Positions 40,481 through 53,374 of a DNA stretch of 64,000 nt are shown piece by piece. The position numbers and the translations under genes are program-made. Where the stretch lies: positions 5,146,001 to 5,210,000 of the forward strand of contig NZ_CP046171.1 in the NCBI RefSeq assembly GCF_011801125.1, read 5' to 3'. The DNA is from Nocardia brasiliensis. Lineage in GTDB: Bacteria; Actinomycetota; Actinomycetes; Mycobacteriales; Mycobacteriaceae. The stretch's first letter is position 1. The number at the start of each line of letters is the position of its first letter. The notes beneath the pieces are model-generated. The model was not told the DNA's origin. It did no database searches and saw only the letters and a list, made by a program, of their open reading frames with translations.

Positions 40481-41497
40481 GTGCGGTGGCAGAACCAGAC
40501 CCTGGACGCCGAGGACGGCGCACTGCCCGGACTCACCCGGGCGGGTCTGACGCGCACCGTGCGGACGCCCGAGTTCGAGGGCATCACCTTTCACGAGGTG
40601 CTGTGCAAGAGCGCGCTGAACAAACTGCCGGAAAGCTCGTCCATGCCGTTCCACTGGACGATCAATCCGATGCGCGGGTGCTCGCACGCCTGCCGCTATT
40701 GCTTCGCCCGCCCGACGCACGAGTACCTGGAGCTGGACGCGGGCCACGATTTCGATTCCCAGATCGTGGTGAAGACGAACATCGCGGCGGTGTTGCGTAA
40801 GGAACTGCGCAGGCGGTCCTGGCATCGGGAGCCGGTGGCGCTCGGCACCAACACCGATCCGTACCAGCGGGCCGAGGGACGATATCGGTTGATGCCGGGC
40901 ATCATTCGCGCGCTCGCCGATTCCGGGACGCCGTTCTCCATCCTCACCAAGGGCACCCTGCTGCGCCGGGATCTGCCATTACTGACGATGGCAGCCCGCC
41001 AAGTTCAGGTGAACTTGGCAGTCTCGATCGCGATCAACGATCTCGACCTGCATCGCGGCCTGGAAGCAGGCACGCCGACACCCAAGGCGCGCCTGGAGCT
41101 GGTGCGCTCGCTCGCCGACGCGGGCTTCTCGGTGAATGTCCTGGTCGCCCCGGTGATTCCGTATCTCACCGACGGCAGGGCGCACCTCGACGAACTGTTC
41201 GGCGCGATCGCCGCGGCGGGTGCGCACTCGGCCGTCGCCTTCCCGATGCATCTGCGCGGCAGCACCCGCGGCTGGTTTCTCGGCTGGCTCGCCGAACACC
41301 ATCCGGCGCTGGTGCGGCGCTACCGCCAGCTCTACGGCCGGGGCGCCTACGTGCCGCCGGAGTACTCGGCGTGGCTGCGTGAGCGCGTCGATCCGCTGCT
41401 CGAGCGACACGCCCTGAAGCCGGAAAAACCGGCAGAACCGCGGACACAACCGGAAAGTGCGCACGCGCCGGACCCGCAGCTGGCATTGTTCGGCTGA
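40481..41497 (+). CDS. Rv2578c-family radical SAM protein (SplB-like), DNA-damage induced
   Basis: 338 residues. CSHACRYC (Cys67, Cys71, Cys74) is the CxxxCxxC cluster motif that binds the 4Fe-4S/SAM centre. LGTNTDPYQRAEGRYRLMPGI and FSILTKGTLLRRDLPLL match the SplB-like (spore photoproduct lyase-type) branch. GTG at 40481 follows a TGGG. An SOS box lies directly upstream, so a role in DNA repair is likely; the actual lesion or substrate is not known. Confidence 0.9.
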   Translation: MRWQNQTLDAEDGALPGLTRAGLTRTVRTPEFEGITFHEVLCKSALNKLPESSSMPFHWTINPMRGCSHACRYCFARPTHEYLELDAGHDFDSQIVVKTNIAAVLRKELRRRSWHREPVALGTNTDPYQRAEGRYRLMPGIIRALADSGTPFSILTKGTLLRRDLPLLTMAARQVQVNLAVSIAINDLDLHRGLEAGTPTPKARLELVRSLADAGFSVNVLVAPVIPYLTDGRAHLDELFGAIAAAGAHSAVAFPMHLRGSTRGWFLGWLAEHHPALVRRYRQLYGRGAYVPPEYSAWLRERVDPLLERHALKPEKPAEPRTQPESAHAPDPQLALFG

Positions 41498-41633
41498 CGC
41501 CTCCACCATCGGTTGCGCAGCAACGCACACCAGATTCCGTGGTGAACCACACATATCGGGCGCACGCACCGCGCGGTGCGGAGTAGTTTGGCGAATGGCA
41601 CCCCTCTCATCGACGAGGAAGTGAAGCAGGCAC

Positions 41634-43654
<2,021 letters not shown>

Positions 43655-43658
<4 letters not shown>

Positions 43659-44734
43659 CCATCATGGAGACCTCGCTCGTCGGTACCGATCTGGGCCTGA
43701 CCGGACTGTCCGGCGTGCCCGCCGCCGACGGACCGCAGAAGGTCAAGGACTTCACCTCCGATCAGGAGGTGCGCTGGTGCCCCGGCTGCGGTGACTACGT
43801 GATCCTGGCGACCGTGCGCGGCTTCCTCGCCGAGCTCGGATTGCGTAGGGAGAACCTGATGTTCGTGTCCGGGATCGGCTGTTCGAGCCGCTTCCCGTAC
43901 TACCTCGAGGCCTACGGCATCCACTCCATCCACGGCCGCGCGCCCGCCATCGCGACCGGGCTGGCGGTGACCAGGCCCGATCTGTCGGTTTGGGTGGTGA
44001 CCGGTGACGGCGACGCGCTCTCGATCGGCGGCAACCATCTCATCCACGCGTTGCGCCGCAACGTGAACATGACGATCCTGCTGTTCAACAACCGGATCTA
44101 CGGGCTCACCAAGGGCCAGTACTCGCCGACCTCGGAGGAGGGAAAGATCACCAAGTCCACCCCGATGGGCTCGGTGGACCATCCGTTCAACACGCTGTCG
44201 GTCGCGCTCGGCGCCGAGGCCACCTTCGCCGCCCGCGCCCTCGACTCCGATCGGGCCGGGCTGACCGAGGTGCTGCGGGCCGCCGCCGAGCATCGGGGCA
44301 CCTCGTTCGTCGAGATCCTGCAGGACTGCCCGATCTTCAACGACGGCTCGTTCGACGCGCTGCGCCGCGACAATGCCGCGGACCATCTGATCCCGCTGCA
44401 CCACGGACAACCCATCCGGTTCGGCGCCGACAATGAATTCGCCGTGGTGCAAAGCGGTTTCGGCCTGCGGATCACCCGCGCGGACGCGGTTGCCGAAGCC
44501 GACATCGTGGTGCACGACGCCTACAGCGACAACCCGGAATACGCCTACGCCCTGTCCCGGCTGTCCGACCAGTCTCTGGACCACGTCGTCACCGGCGTCT
44601 TCCGCAGCGTGAGCCGCCCCACCTACGACGACGGCGTCCGCGCCCAGACCACCTCCGCCCGCGAACGCAAACCAGTCGACCGGAACTCACTCCAGTCTCT
44701 GCTGACCGGCCCCGAAACCTGGACGGTCGGTTAG
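43655..44734 (+). CDS. korB: 2-Oxoacid:acceptor oxidoreductase, beta subunit
   Basis: 359 residues. The thiamine-diphosphate-binding subunit: RWCPGCGDYVIL with CxxC, FVSGIGCSSRFPYYL and the TPP motif VVTGDGDALSIGGNH...NNRIYGLTKGQYSPTS. ATG at 43655 has GGGGG upstream and overlaps the korA stop, so the subunits are co-translated. It is convergent with mdh, another TCA-cycle gene, 19 bases away. Confidence 0.96.
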
Positions 44735-44753
44735 GCGGCGATCGCGGCGTAGG

Positions 44754-45767
<1,014 letters not shown>

Positions 45768-46011
45768 TCAACTCCTTGCCGTAGGCCGATTCTCGCTCCA
45801 ACCCTATCGACCCTCACCGGCCCCGAAACCACACGGTGAGCAACGCGACAGTCACCGGCGCACGCTCGTCGCACCGCGATCAGGCAGGCCCGCACCATGC
45901 GTGCGATATCGAACGACGACGGCTGTGGCAACGCCCCGCGTGCCCACGCGACAGCGCACCGTCACCGGCGCGGCCAATTGCGCTGCCGCGCCACCGCATC
46001 GGGCGATCGGC

Positions 46012-46659
46012 TCAGAGCAGGGCGGCCACCTCGCGGTCGGTGAGGACGATCGGGGAGACGTAATCCTTGCCGCGCGCCAGCTGGACGGCGCGGTAGAGCG
46101 GGCGCTCGGCGAGGTGGGCGTCGCGCGCTTCGGCACGCAGTTGCTGGACAAGCATGCTGGACACCGAGACCGCGGCGGCGAGCTGGCTGGTGGCGAGGGC
46201 GTCGGCAAGGCGGCGCAGGCCGAGCAGGTGCATCTCACGGCCGCTGCCCGCGTCGGTGTACATGGCGAGCGGGATGATCTGGGAGAACTCCCCCGCGGTC
46301 ACGCGCAGCACGATCCGGCTCAGCCGCGCCGGAAAGACCAGCACCTCGACCCCGGTCGCCGCGGACACCTCGACCCGCCGTTCACCGAATGCACGGCGGG
46401 CATGAATCGTGGTGCCCGACAACCACATTCGCCGCCGTCGCAGCGCTACCGCGTACCCGACGGTCGGCGCGCCGACGACCACCCCGATGAGCACCGCGAC
46501 GGGCCAGGTGAGCACGGTCGCCGCCAGCAGCGTGGTCCCGATGCCGATGCCCGCGGCGGCAAGAGCCAGCCTGCGCAGCATCGGCGCGTACATCTCGGGT
46601 GCGACGAGATCCAACCCGACCGGCGGATCCGTCTGCTGCTCACCAGAATTCGCCTGCAC
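46012..46659 (-). CDS. Conserved two-helix membrane protein
   Basis: 215 residues, GTG start at 46659. Two membrane helices (about 30-50 and 54-72) are followed by an [25 protein letters not shown] segment and a soluble domain of beta strands and helices with [31 protein letters not shown]. The layout resembles bacterial PH-like membrane proteins. Function unknown. It stands alone between mdh and hisS. Confidence 0.7.
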   Translation of the reverse strand: MQANSGEQQTDPPVGLDLVAPEMYAPMLRRLALAAAGIGIGTTLLAATVLTWPVAVLIGVVVGAPTVGYAVALRRRRMWLSGTTIHARRAFGERRVEVSAATGVEVLVFPARLSRIVLRVTAGEFSQIIPLAMYTDAGSGREMHLLGLRRLADALATSQLAAAVSVSSMLVQQLRAEARDAHLAERPLYRAVQLARGKDYVSPIVLTDREVAALL

Positions 46660-46825
46660 TCGCCCAACCCTCTCCGTGACACCGGCACCACGTCACGCGC
46701 GCTGTCACGTTACTCCAGCGGCCACCACGGCGTCGCCCGTTCGACCGGCCCCCCTCTCGATCGAACGCACCGCCGCGGATCAACGCGACCCGGAACCGGT
46801 GCGAATCCGCGGAACCGGCACCGAC

Positions 46826-46912
46826 ACCGATGCCGATGCCCGCCGGGCGCGACACCGATGCCCACCCGGCGCGACACCGATGCCCGCCCGGCGCGACACC
46901 GGTCGCGCCCGG
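46826..46912. repeat. 22-bp GC-rich tandem repeat downstream of hisS
   Basis: About four units of CGACACCGATGCCCGCCCGG with single-base changes lie between the hisS stop and the membrane-protein gene. No gene is visible in the 275-base gap. Confidence 0.8.
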
Positions 46913-46934
46913 CGCGCACGTGGCGAACGCCGCC

Positions 46935-48206
46935 CTACGGAGCGAGTGCCGCGCGCAGCGTGGCGACCGCCTCGTCGAGCGGAATCTGCCGCTGCTCACC
47001 GGTGCTCATGTCCTTCAGCCCGATGGTGGCCTCGGCCAGGTCGCGATCGCCGAGCACGAGGGTGAATCGCGCACCGGAGCGGTCGGCGGCCTTCATCGCG
47101 CCCTTGACCCCGCGCCCGCCGTAGGCGAGGTCGACGCTGATCCCCACCGCCCGCAGCCGCGCGGCGAGCACGACGAGCCGCTGCTGCGCGGCGTCCCCGA
47201 GCGGCACCCCGAACACCTGGCAGCGCGCCGGGTCGCCCGCGGTCTTGCCCTCGGCCTGCAGCGCGAGCATCGTGCGGTCGACGCCGAGCCCGAAGCCGAT
47301 GCCGGACAACGGTTGTCCGCCGAGCTGTGCCATCAGCCCGTCGTAGCGCCCGCCGCCGCCGATGCCCGATTGCGCGCCCAGCCCGTCGTGCACGAACTCG
47401 AAGGTGGTCTTGGTGTAGTAGTCGAGCCCGCGCACCATCCTCGGGTTCACCACGTACGGCACGCCCAGGGCGTCCAGATGGCCGAGGACCTGTTCGAAAT
47501 GCGTCTTGGCCGATTCGGACAGGTGGTCGATCATCAGCGGCGCGTCGGCGGTCAGCGCGCGCACCTCGGGTCGCTTGTCGTCGAGCACCCGCAACGGGTT
47601 GAGTTGCGCCCGGCGCTTGGTCTCCTCGTCAAGCGGCAGCCCGAACAGGAACTCCTGCAACAGTTCCCGGTATTGCGGACGGCAGGTCTCGTCACCGAGC
47701 GAGGTGAGCTCGAGCCGGAAGCCGTCGAGGCCGAGGCCGCGGAAGCCGGCGTCGGCGATCGAGATCACCTCGGCGTCCAGCGCGGGATCATCGACGCCGA
47801 TCGCCTCGATGCCGACCTGCTGCAGCTGCCGGTACCGGCCGGCCTGGGGCCGCTCGTACCGGAAGAACGGCCCGTTGTACACCAGCTTCACCGGCAGCTG
47901 GCCGCGGTCGAGTCCGTGCTCGATGACCGCGCGCATCACCCCGGCGGTGCCCTCCGGCCGCAACGTGACGCTGCGGTCGCCGCGGTCGGGGAAGGTGTAC
48001 ATCTCCTTGCTGACCACATCGGTCGACTCGCCGACACCGCGGGCGAACAGCCCGGTGTCCTCGAAGACCGGCAGCTCGATATGTCCGTACCCGGCCAGTC
48101 GGGCGGCGCGGATCAGGCCGTCGCGGACCGCGACGAACTCGGCCGAGCCGGGCGGGACATAGTCCGGAACCCCCTTCGGGGCGGAGAAGCTGCTGGTCTT
48201 GGTCAC
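46935..48206 (-). CDS. hisS: Histidyl-tRNA synthetase
   Basis: 423 residues. Class II motif 1 [15 protein letters not shown], motif 2 [28 protein letters not shown], the histidine motifs [11 protein letters not shown] and [10 protein letters not shown], motif 3 [13 protein letters not shown] and a C-terminal anticodon domain. GTG at 48206 gives the family length and start; the open frame upstream has no similarity. It is divergent from the cyclophilin gene, with about 217 bases between. Confidence 0.96.
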   Translation of the reverse strand: MTKTSSFSAPKGVPDYVPPGSAEFVAVRDGLIRAARLAGYGHIELPVFEDTGLFARGVGESTDVVSKEMYTFPDRGDRSVTLRPEGTAGVMRAVIEHGLDRGQLPVKLVYNGPFFRYERPQAGRYRQLQQVGIEAIGVDDPALDAEVISIADAGFRGLGLDGFRLELTSLGDETCRPQYRELLQEFLFGLPLDEETKRRAQLNPLRVLDDKRPEVRALTADAPLMIDHLSESAKTHFEQVLGHLDALGVPYVVNPRMVRGLDYYTKTTFEFVHDGLGAQSGIGGGGRYDGLMAQLGGQPLSGIGFGLGVDRTMLALQAEGKTAGDPARCQVFGVPLGDAAQQRLVVLAARLRAVGISVDLAYGGRGVKGAMKAADRSGARFTLVLGDRDLAEATIGLKDMSTGEQRQIPLDEAVATLRAALAP

Positions 48207-48423
48207 GATGGTCCAGTTTCCACCACCACGCCCCCTCGCGTCCAACCGGTTACCGGCAGCGCGGCGCGCCCGTTGCGCCCGATTCCCCAGACACCCCCCA
48301 TCGAGCACGGGTTTCGGCCGGTCGCGGCGGTGAGGCGCACCGCTCTCAGGAAGTGTCGAGCAGTCTCAGGAATAAATGGCAGACTCTAGGGCCGTAACAA
48401 CCGGACACGGGAGGAACGTGGTA

Positions 48424-49299
48424 GTGCCGAGCAACGAACAGCGGCGAGCGGCGGCGAAACGCAAGTTGGAGCGCCAGCTCGCCAACCGGGCCGAGCGCGC
48501 ACGCAGGCGTAAGCAACTCACGATCGCCGGGTCGGTGCTCGGTGTCATCGTGGTGGTCGCGGCGGTCACCGGGGTGTACTTCCTGACCAAGAGCGACGAC
48601 AACAGCTCCGAAGCCAAGGACGCGACCCAGTCCAGCGAGCCGGCCGCCGCGGCACCGCCCGCACCGGTCGCCAAGCCCGCGCTGGTGAACTGCGTCTACA
48701 AGGACGGCCAGAAGCCCGCCGACAAGCCCGCGACCAAGCCCGCCAAGAGCGAGGGCATCCCGACCACGGGCAACGACGCGCGGGTCAGCGTCAGCATGGA
48801 GACCAACCAGGGTCCGATCGGCTTGACCCTGGACAACGCCGAATCGCCTTGCACGGTGAACAGTTTCGTCAGCCTCGCGTCGCAGAACTTCTTCGACGAC
48901 ACCAACTGCCACCGGATGACCACCGGCGAGGGCCTCAAGGTGCTGCAGTGCGGCGACCCGACCGGCACCGGCATGGGCGGCCCCGGCTACGAGTTCGACA
49001 ACGAGTACCCCACCGATCAGCTCGACCCGAACAACCCGATGGCCGCGCAGCAGCCGATCGCGTACAAGCGGGGAACGCTGGCCATGGCCAACGCGGGCCC
49101 CGGCACCAACGGCAGTCAGTTCTTCATCGTCTACGGCGACTCCCAGTTGCCGCCGAACTACACGATCTTCGGCACCGTGGACGAGAACTCGATGGCCACG
49201 TTGGACAAGATCGCCAAGGCGGGCCAGGACGACTCCAACGGCCCCGGCGATGGCAAGCCGACCCAACCGGTCACCATCCAGTCGGTGCGCATCGACTGA
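48424..49299 (+). CDS. ppiB: Membrane-anchored cyclophilin-type peptidyl-prolyl isomerase
   Basis: 291 residues. A short very basic cytosolic head (RRAAAKRKLERQLANRAERARRRKQ) precedes one helix (about 36-55), a Pro/Ala/Lys linker and a cyclophilin domain (SVSMETNQGPIGLTLDNAESPCTVNSFVSL, NCHRMTTGEGLKVLQCGDPTGTG, LAMANAGPGTNGSQFFI). It catalyses proline isomerisation outside the membrane; M. tuberculosis Rv2582 (ppiB) has the same build and neighbour hisS. GTG at 48424 lies nine bases from GGGAGG; GTG at 48418 and longer starts are possible. Confidence 0.9.
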   Translation: MPSNEQRRAAAKRKLERQLANRAERARRRKQLTIAGSVLGVIVVVAAVTGVYFLTKSDDNSSEAKDATQSSEPAAAAPPAPVAKPALVNCVYKDGQKPADKPATKPAKSEGIPTTGNDARVSVSMETNQGPIGLTLDNAESPCTVNSFVSLASQNFFDDTNCHRMTTGEGLKVLQCGDPTGTGMGGPGYEFDNEYPTDQLDPNNPMAAQQPIAYKRGTLAMANAGPGTNGSQFFIVYGDSQLPPNYTIFGTVDENSMATLDKIAKAGQDDSNGPGDGKPTQPVTIQSVRID

Positions 49300-49316
49300 G
49301 ATCTTCACCACACGCT

Positions 49317-49351
49317 TCGGGCCCGGACCGATCTTGGTTCCGGGCCCGAAA
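49317..49351 (+). terminator. Terminator after the cyclophilin gene
   Basis: A perfect 12-bp stem (TTCGGGCCCGGA and its complement) with an 11-base loop lies 17 bases past the stop. It is followed by ACACGTCC with no T-run. Confidence 0.85.
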
Positions 49352-49366
49352 CACGTCCACCTCTAC

Positions 49367-49380
49367 TTAGGTGTACCTAA
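49367..49380. promoter_or_regulatory. Palindrome TTAGGTGTACCTAA of unknown regulator
   Basis: TTAGGT and ACCTAA are separated by two bases. The half-sites are those of DtxR/IdeR-type metal regulators, but the spacing is five bases shorter than the IdeR iron box. It lies in the gap 49300-49702, which otherwise contains only the terminator and no gene, 323 bases before the next start. Confidence 0.35.
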
Positions 49381-49702
49381 ACATCCGGTAAGGGTGGGCT
49401 TACACCGAAGAACGTCCGGCGCGTTCCCGAGCCTGCCGGAAATGTGCGATATATGCTGATAAGCGGCACAGCCGTACGGTTGCGTCGCGGCTTTCTCGGG
49501 TAATCTCGAAACACGGAGTTCCCGTAGCGTAGTAGTCCCAGAATTGGGTAATCCCCATTCCCAGGGAATGCCACGACACGAGCCCTCCCGGTGTCGAAGT
49601 TTGCAGCCGGGGCGTCGTCCGACGGACTACAGTTCGCGTGGCGGTGTCCGAGACGAAGCACCACAACATCCATAGTGATCACTGCAGCATCGGGGAGCAG
49701 CC

Positions 49703-50251
49703 ATGTCCGAGGAACTGGACGACATCGGCCGCGAGACAGCGGCCATGATGAGGACAATGTTGCAGCTTGCGACCCTGGTCGCGCTGCGGACCCGCGAGCG
49801 TGGTCAAAAAGAAGCCGAAGCGCGCGTCAAGATCACCGAGGCCCGCATGAAAGAGGCCCGCGAGATGCAGGTGCGCGAGGCCAGGGACGCCAAGTCGAAG
49901 GATCCGCGCAACACCGAGCTCGCTCGGATGATCGAGCGCCCGATCCCGGAACGCGGTGTGTCCCTGGAGAAGGACCGCTTCTCCGCGCAGGCCGAGGCCA
50001 CCCGGATGGCCGCCACCGCCGCGGCACACGCGAAGCCGGTGCTGCAATACGACTCCCCCGAACGCCGCATGGCGATCGCCGCGCACCTGGCCAAGATGGG
50101 TGTCGCGCCGGAGCTGGCCGCCGTTCGCATGCTGATCGAGGTGGGGCAGGCGCAGCCGCCGATCGAGGCGGTACGCACCCGCCCCGAGGAGGCGCCCGCG
50201 GTCACCAGGGCCAGGGAACAGGAATCCCGCGGCCTGGAACGCACCCGCTGA
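49703..50251 (+). CDS. Charged coiled-coil protein of unknown function
   Basis: 182 residues. The first half is a long charged helix (RERGQKEAEARVKITEARMKEAREMQVREARDAKSK) of coiled-coil type; the second half carries a small helical region (ERRMAIAAHLAKMGVAPELAAVRMLIEVGQAQPP). ATG at 49703 is followed by EELDDIG. It is convergent with the transfer operon across a perfect terminator. I do not recognise the family; proteins like it accompany transfer genes in related genera and may be accessory. Confidence 0.7.
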   Translation: MSEELDDIGRETAAMMRTMLQLATLVALRTRERGQKEAEARVKITEARMKEAREMQVREARDAKSKDPRNTELARMIERPIPERGVSLEKDRFSAQAEATRMAATAAAHAKPVLQYDSPERRMAIAAHLAKMGVAPELAAVRMLIEVGQAQPPIEAVRTRPEEAPAVTRAREQESRGLERTR

Positions 50252-50257
50252 CCCGAA

Positions 50258-50301
50258 GCCAAAAGCAAACGCCCGCTTATCAAGCGGGCGTTTGCTTTTG
50301 G
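50258..50301. terminator. Perfect bidirectional terminator ending the transfer operon
   Basis: A 20-bp perfect stem (CCAAAAGCAAACGCCCGCTT and its complement) with a 3-base loop sits between the convergent genes ending at 50251 and 50318. A/T tracts in the stem base (AAAAGC/GCTTTT) make it work in both directions. Confidence 0.95.
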
Positions 50302-50317
50302 CGGACGAACTCCTCCG

Positions 50318-50704
50318 CTACATCCGGAAGTCGCCGATGGTGGGATCGCCGAACATCCCGTGCTGCGGCGACTTCAACGGCAACGGACTCAGCATGTCCT
50401 TGTGCCCGTTGCGCACACTGCAGTACTTGAACGGGCCCTTGGGATCGAACAGCTTGGCCATGTGCGGGTCCGCGTGGTCGAGGAACCAGACGCTCAAACC
50501 CGTTGCGCCGTCTAGCCGGAAGTGCTCCCAGGCCCGCCACATCGCGTCCAGGCGGGCGACCGCCTCGGCGTGCTGCCACCACTCCGGACACCACACGGTG
50601 TCGCTGAGATCGGTCACCTGCCGCCGGTACACCAGGCTCAGGTAGTTCTCCACGAACTCGACGACGCTCGCGTAGATCATGGGTTGCTGCTGCTGTTCGG
50701 TCAC
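50318..50704 (-). CDS. DUF4913 domain protein
   Basis: 128 residues. YASVVEFVENYLSLVYRRQV, WCPEWWQHAEAVARLDAMWRAWEHFR and GLSVWFLDHADPHMAKLFDP are the hallmark of DUF4913 proteins, which in actinobacteria nearly always sit next to TraM/VirD4-like coupling proteins. GTG at 50704 starts the frame; ATG at 50680 is possible. The 73 bases upstream to the coupling-protein stop are G/C-rich and gene-free. The last gene of the operon. Confidence 0.85.
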   Translation of the reverse strand: MTEQQQQPMIYASVVEFVENYLSLVYRRQVTDLSDTVWCPEWWQHAEAVARLDAMWRAWEHFRLDGATGLSVWFLDHADPHMAKLFDPKGPFKYCSVRNGHKDMLSPLPLKSPQHGMFGDPTIGDFRM

Positions 50705-50777
50705 GGCCGCACCTCGCTGACGCTCGGCTCCGCCGTGCCCGATAATGCTGTGCCCAAGGCTCGCTCGCTGCGCTGCC

Positions 50778-52613
50778 TCACAGTGGCCTGACCTCCTCGA
50801 CCTTTCCGTATTCCGGCGGCGTCGTGCTCTTGCTGAGTGACGGCTTGCCCGGCATCAGGTCACCGATCTCCGTCTTGCGCTGCGGATCATGGTGCGAGAT
50901 GGACTCCTTCACCTCGGCAGCGTACTCGCCCTCCCACCACGGAACGGTGCGAACCAGTACCGGCGGCGCGCCGGACGGGAAGACGATCACGCGACCGCGG
51001 GGCAACTGCGCAAGACCCTGCACGCTGAAGGTCTTCGATGAGCCGAGCGAGCGCGAATAGCTCTTGCCGCCTTTGGATTCCGAGACCGACGAGGAGATCA
51101 CCTCGTAATCGCCGATCGCCTCGGAGCGCTCGCGCAGGAAGGCGGTGTCGTCCACCCCGCTACCGAGCACCTTGATGTTCGCGGCGGCCCACAGCGCGTT
51201 CATGCCGGGCTCGCCCCAGCAGCGCACGCCCTGCGCCCACGATTGCAGCACCGTCATCACCACGATGCCGCGCGAACCGAAGTGGCTGTACTGCTTGGGC
51301 AGATCCTTCCAGCGCACCACGTTGGCCGCCTCGTCCAGCACCGCGAGCAGCGGGATCGGCAACCGTCCACCGCGCGACTGCGACGCGGTCCGCATCGCGA
51401 CGTCGATCACGGCCTCGGTGAGCGCGCTGACCAGCGGGGCGGCCGAGCCGCGCCCCTCGAGCGAGAGGCTGTACAGCGTCCCGTTGTCGCGGATGAACGC
51501 GAGCTCGTCGAACTGGATCCGGTCGCCGCCGCGGGTGATCCAGGGATGCACGTTCGACAGTTTCAGGCAGCGGATCATCTTCTTCGCGGTGCCGAAAATG
51601 CCACTGCGCGTACGGGCGTCGGCGTTGTACTGCGAGGACAGACCGGAGGCGGTGTAGTGGTGCCTGGCCGCGCGCAGCAGCTCGATCGGCTCGGTGTCCT
51701 GCGGGTTGGTCACCCATTCCCAGACCTGCACGATCGGCCTGCTGCCGTTGCGGTCGCCGACCGCGGCGGCCAGGAACAGACCGGCGAGCAGATCTTCGGC
51801 CTCGGGGTCGAAGAAGGCGTCGGTCTTGGCGTCGGAGCCGTCGTCGCCGTCGGCGAAGTGCCCGGCCAGCCGGGCCGCCCGCATCTCGCAGCCCTCGCGG
51901 CGCGCGTCGACCCAGGACAGCGGATCCCAGAACCAGCTGGGCTCCTCACCGGCGACACCCTGCGGGTCGAACACGAAGGTGGGACTTCCCTTGGCCTCGC
52001 GCACATCCCGGGTCGCGTCCACCACGTCGCGCTTGTTCGAGGTGGCCAGCACCGGGCCGATCGCGGTGAGGATGGCCGGGATCACCCGGGAGGTCGACTT
52101 GCCCTGGCGCGGACCCCAGATGTCGAGGTGCAGATCCTCGTAGGAGCCGTACAGCATCTGGTTGTCGGCGATGCCGATGCCGATCGGCACGCCGGGGATG
52201 TCCTGCGAGCCCAGCCGCACCTCGAGCTGCTTGGCCTTCTCCCGCACGCCCGCCTCGGTAAGATGCGCTATGGCACTGCCCTGCCCCATGTGGTCGGCCT
52301 TGTCGTCGACGGGCAGCCTGCCGATCGTCTTGCGCTTCGCGATCCGCTTCTTGATCAGCACATAGGCCAGCGCCGCCGCCGCGACCAACACCACGATCAC
52401 GCTGGACGCGCGCGGCCAGACCAGCTTGCCGCGGATCAGATCGGCGACGATCGCGATCGGGTTGATCGGGAGCGACTGCGGCGTCGCCATCATCGCGTTG
52501 CCGAGATGCAGCGCCACCCACAGCGTGCCGAGAACCGCGAACCCGGCGTACAGCGCGATCATCGTGGTATCCGGCCCGACCGCGGCCGGATCCTGCACCG
52601 GCTTCTTCGCCAT
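50778..52613 (-). CDS. VirD4/TraM-type coupling ATPase
   Basis: 611 residues. Two N-terminal membrane helices (about 18-40 and 68-87) anchor the protein. Walker A DIWGPRQGKSTS is near residue 170, Walker B LLAVLDEAANV near residue 427, and the TraM recognition-type C-domain follows (GLAQLPRGRVIVFPSGAPPVLVRTVPWW). Such hexameric pumps bring DNA or protein substrates to the channel. ATG at 52613 has a perfect AGGAGG. It follows a lipoprotein gene in the operon. Confidence 0.9.
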   Translation of the reverse strand: MAKKPVQDPAAVGPDTTMIALYAGFAVLGTLWVALHLGNAMMATPQSLPINPIAIVADLIRGKLVWPRASSVIVVLVAAAALAYVLIKKRIAKRKTIGRLPVDDKADHMGQGSAIAHLTEAGVREKAKQLEVRLGSQDIPGVPIGIGIADNQMLYGSYEDLHLDIWGPRQGKSTSRVIPAILTAIGPVLATSNKRDVVDATRDVREAKGSPTFVFDPQGVAGEEPSWFWDPLSWVDARREGCEMRAARLAGHFADGDDGSDAKTDAFFDPEAEDLLAGLFLAAAVGDRNGSRPIVQVWEWVTNPQDTEPIELLRAARHHYTASGLSSQYNADARTRSGIFGTAKKMIRCLKLSNVHPWITRGGDRIQFDELAFIRDNGTLYSLSLEGRGSAAPLVSALTEAVIDVAMRTASQSRGGRLPIPLLAVLDEAANVVRWKDLPKQYSHFGSRGIVVMTVLQSWAQGVRCWGEPGMNALWAAANIKVLGSGVDDTAFLRERSEAIGDYEVISSSVSESKGGKSYSRSLGSSKTFSVQGLAQLPRGRVIVFPSGAPPVLVRTVPWWEGEYAAEVKESISHHDPQRKTEIGDLMPGKPSLSKSTTPPEYGKVEEVRPL

Positions 52614-52682
52614 GTCTGCCTCCTGTTGTCCTCTGCGGGGCTGTTGGTCTGTGGGCGTGCTCTCTGCGAGAGATCTTGGTGC

Positions 52683-53246
52683 TCAGCGGAACGCGTCGAG
52701 CCGCCAGCCGTCCGGGGTCTGCACGACGGTCGCGATGACCGTCGCGGGCGGCAGCTGCTCCTTGCGCCCGTTCGGGTAGACCACCGTCTGCTCGATACCG
52801 ATCTTGAACTGCTGGACGTTCGGATCACCGTCGTTCGGCGGGCGCTCCCCCGAGGCGAAGGTGAACGCCTCGACGCGTGCCTTCGCGGTAGCCCAGTCCG
52901 ACCACTGCAACGTCGTCTTGGGCGTCTCCAGCCCGGTCGGTGTGCTGTCGAGCACCCGGATCAGGCTGGGCCCCAGCCACTTCCGCGCGCGGGCCAGCGA
53001 AGCGCCCTGCGCCTCCGTCGCGGGCTGCCAGGTGTAGATCTCGCGCAGCGCGGTCACCGCGACACCGTCGGGCGTGACCGGATCGGGCGCGGGCACCCCC
53101 TCCAGCATCCTGGTCGTGGACGTGGCCGGGTGCGCCCCGCCGGATCCCGCGTCCTCCCGGTTCCCCGTGCCGCAGGCCGCACTCAGCATCGCGACGCTCA
53201 TCACCAGCATCACCACCAGTTTCGCGCGGGCCCTTATCGTCTGCAC
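52683..53246 (-). CDS. Lipoprotein with NTF2/VirB8-like C-terminal domain
   Basis: 187 residues. GTG at 53246 is the only start before the signal: RARAKLVVMLVMSVAMLSAAC is a lipoprotein signal with the lipobox LSAAC. The mature part ends with a domain whose last strand is TVVQTPDGWRLDAFR; the -DWRL ending is shared with two other proteins of this operon (60897 and 61709). This suggests a VirB8/TcpC-type scaffold protein on the outer face of the membrane. No strong ribosome site is seen. Confidence 0.65.
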   Translation of the reverse strand: MQTIRARAKLVVMLVMSVAMLSAACGTGNREDAGSGGAHPATSTTRMLEGVPAPDPVTPDGVAVTALREIYTWQPATEAQGASLARARKWLGPSLIRVLDSTPTGLETPKTTLQWSDWATAKARVEAFTFASGERPPNDGDPNVQQFKIGIEQTVVYPNGRKEQLPPATVIATVVQTPDGWRLDAFR

Positions 53247-53374
53247 AGCGCTCGTACGTACCGCGCGGCGCCGCCCGTGCCGTTCGCGATCGGGCAGACC
53301 TGCCGTGCGCACCGCTGTATCTCTCCAGGCTAACCGCAACGACCGACACTCGGTCAGTCCATCACCTGCGTGTT

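Noticed and set aside
49367..49380. IdeR iron box
   Set aside because: Half-sites match but the spacing is two bases instead of seven, so only an unknown palindrome is claimed.
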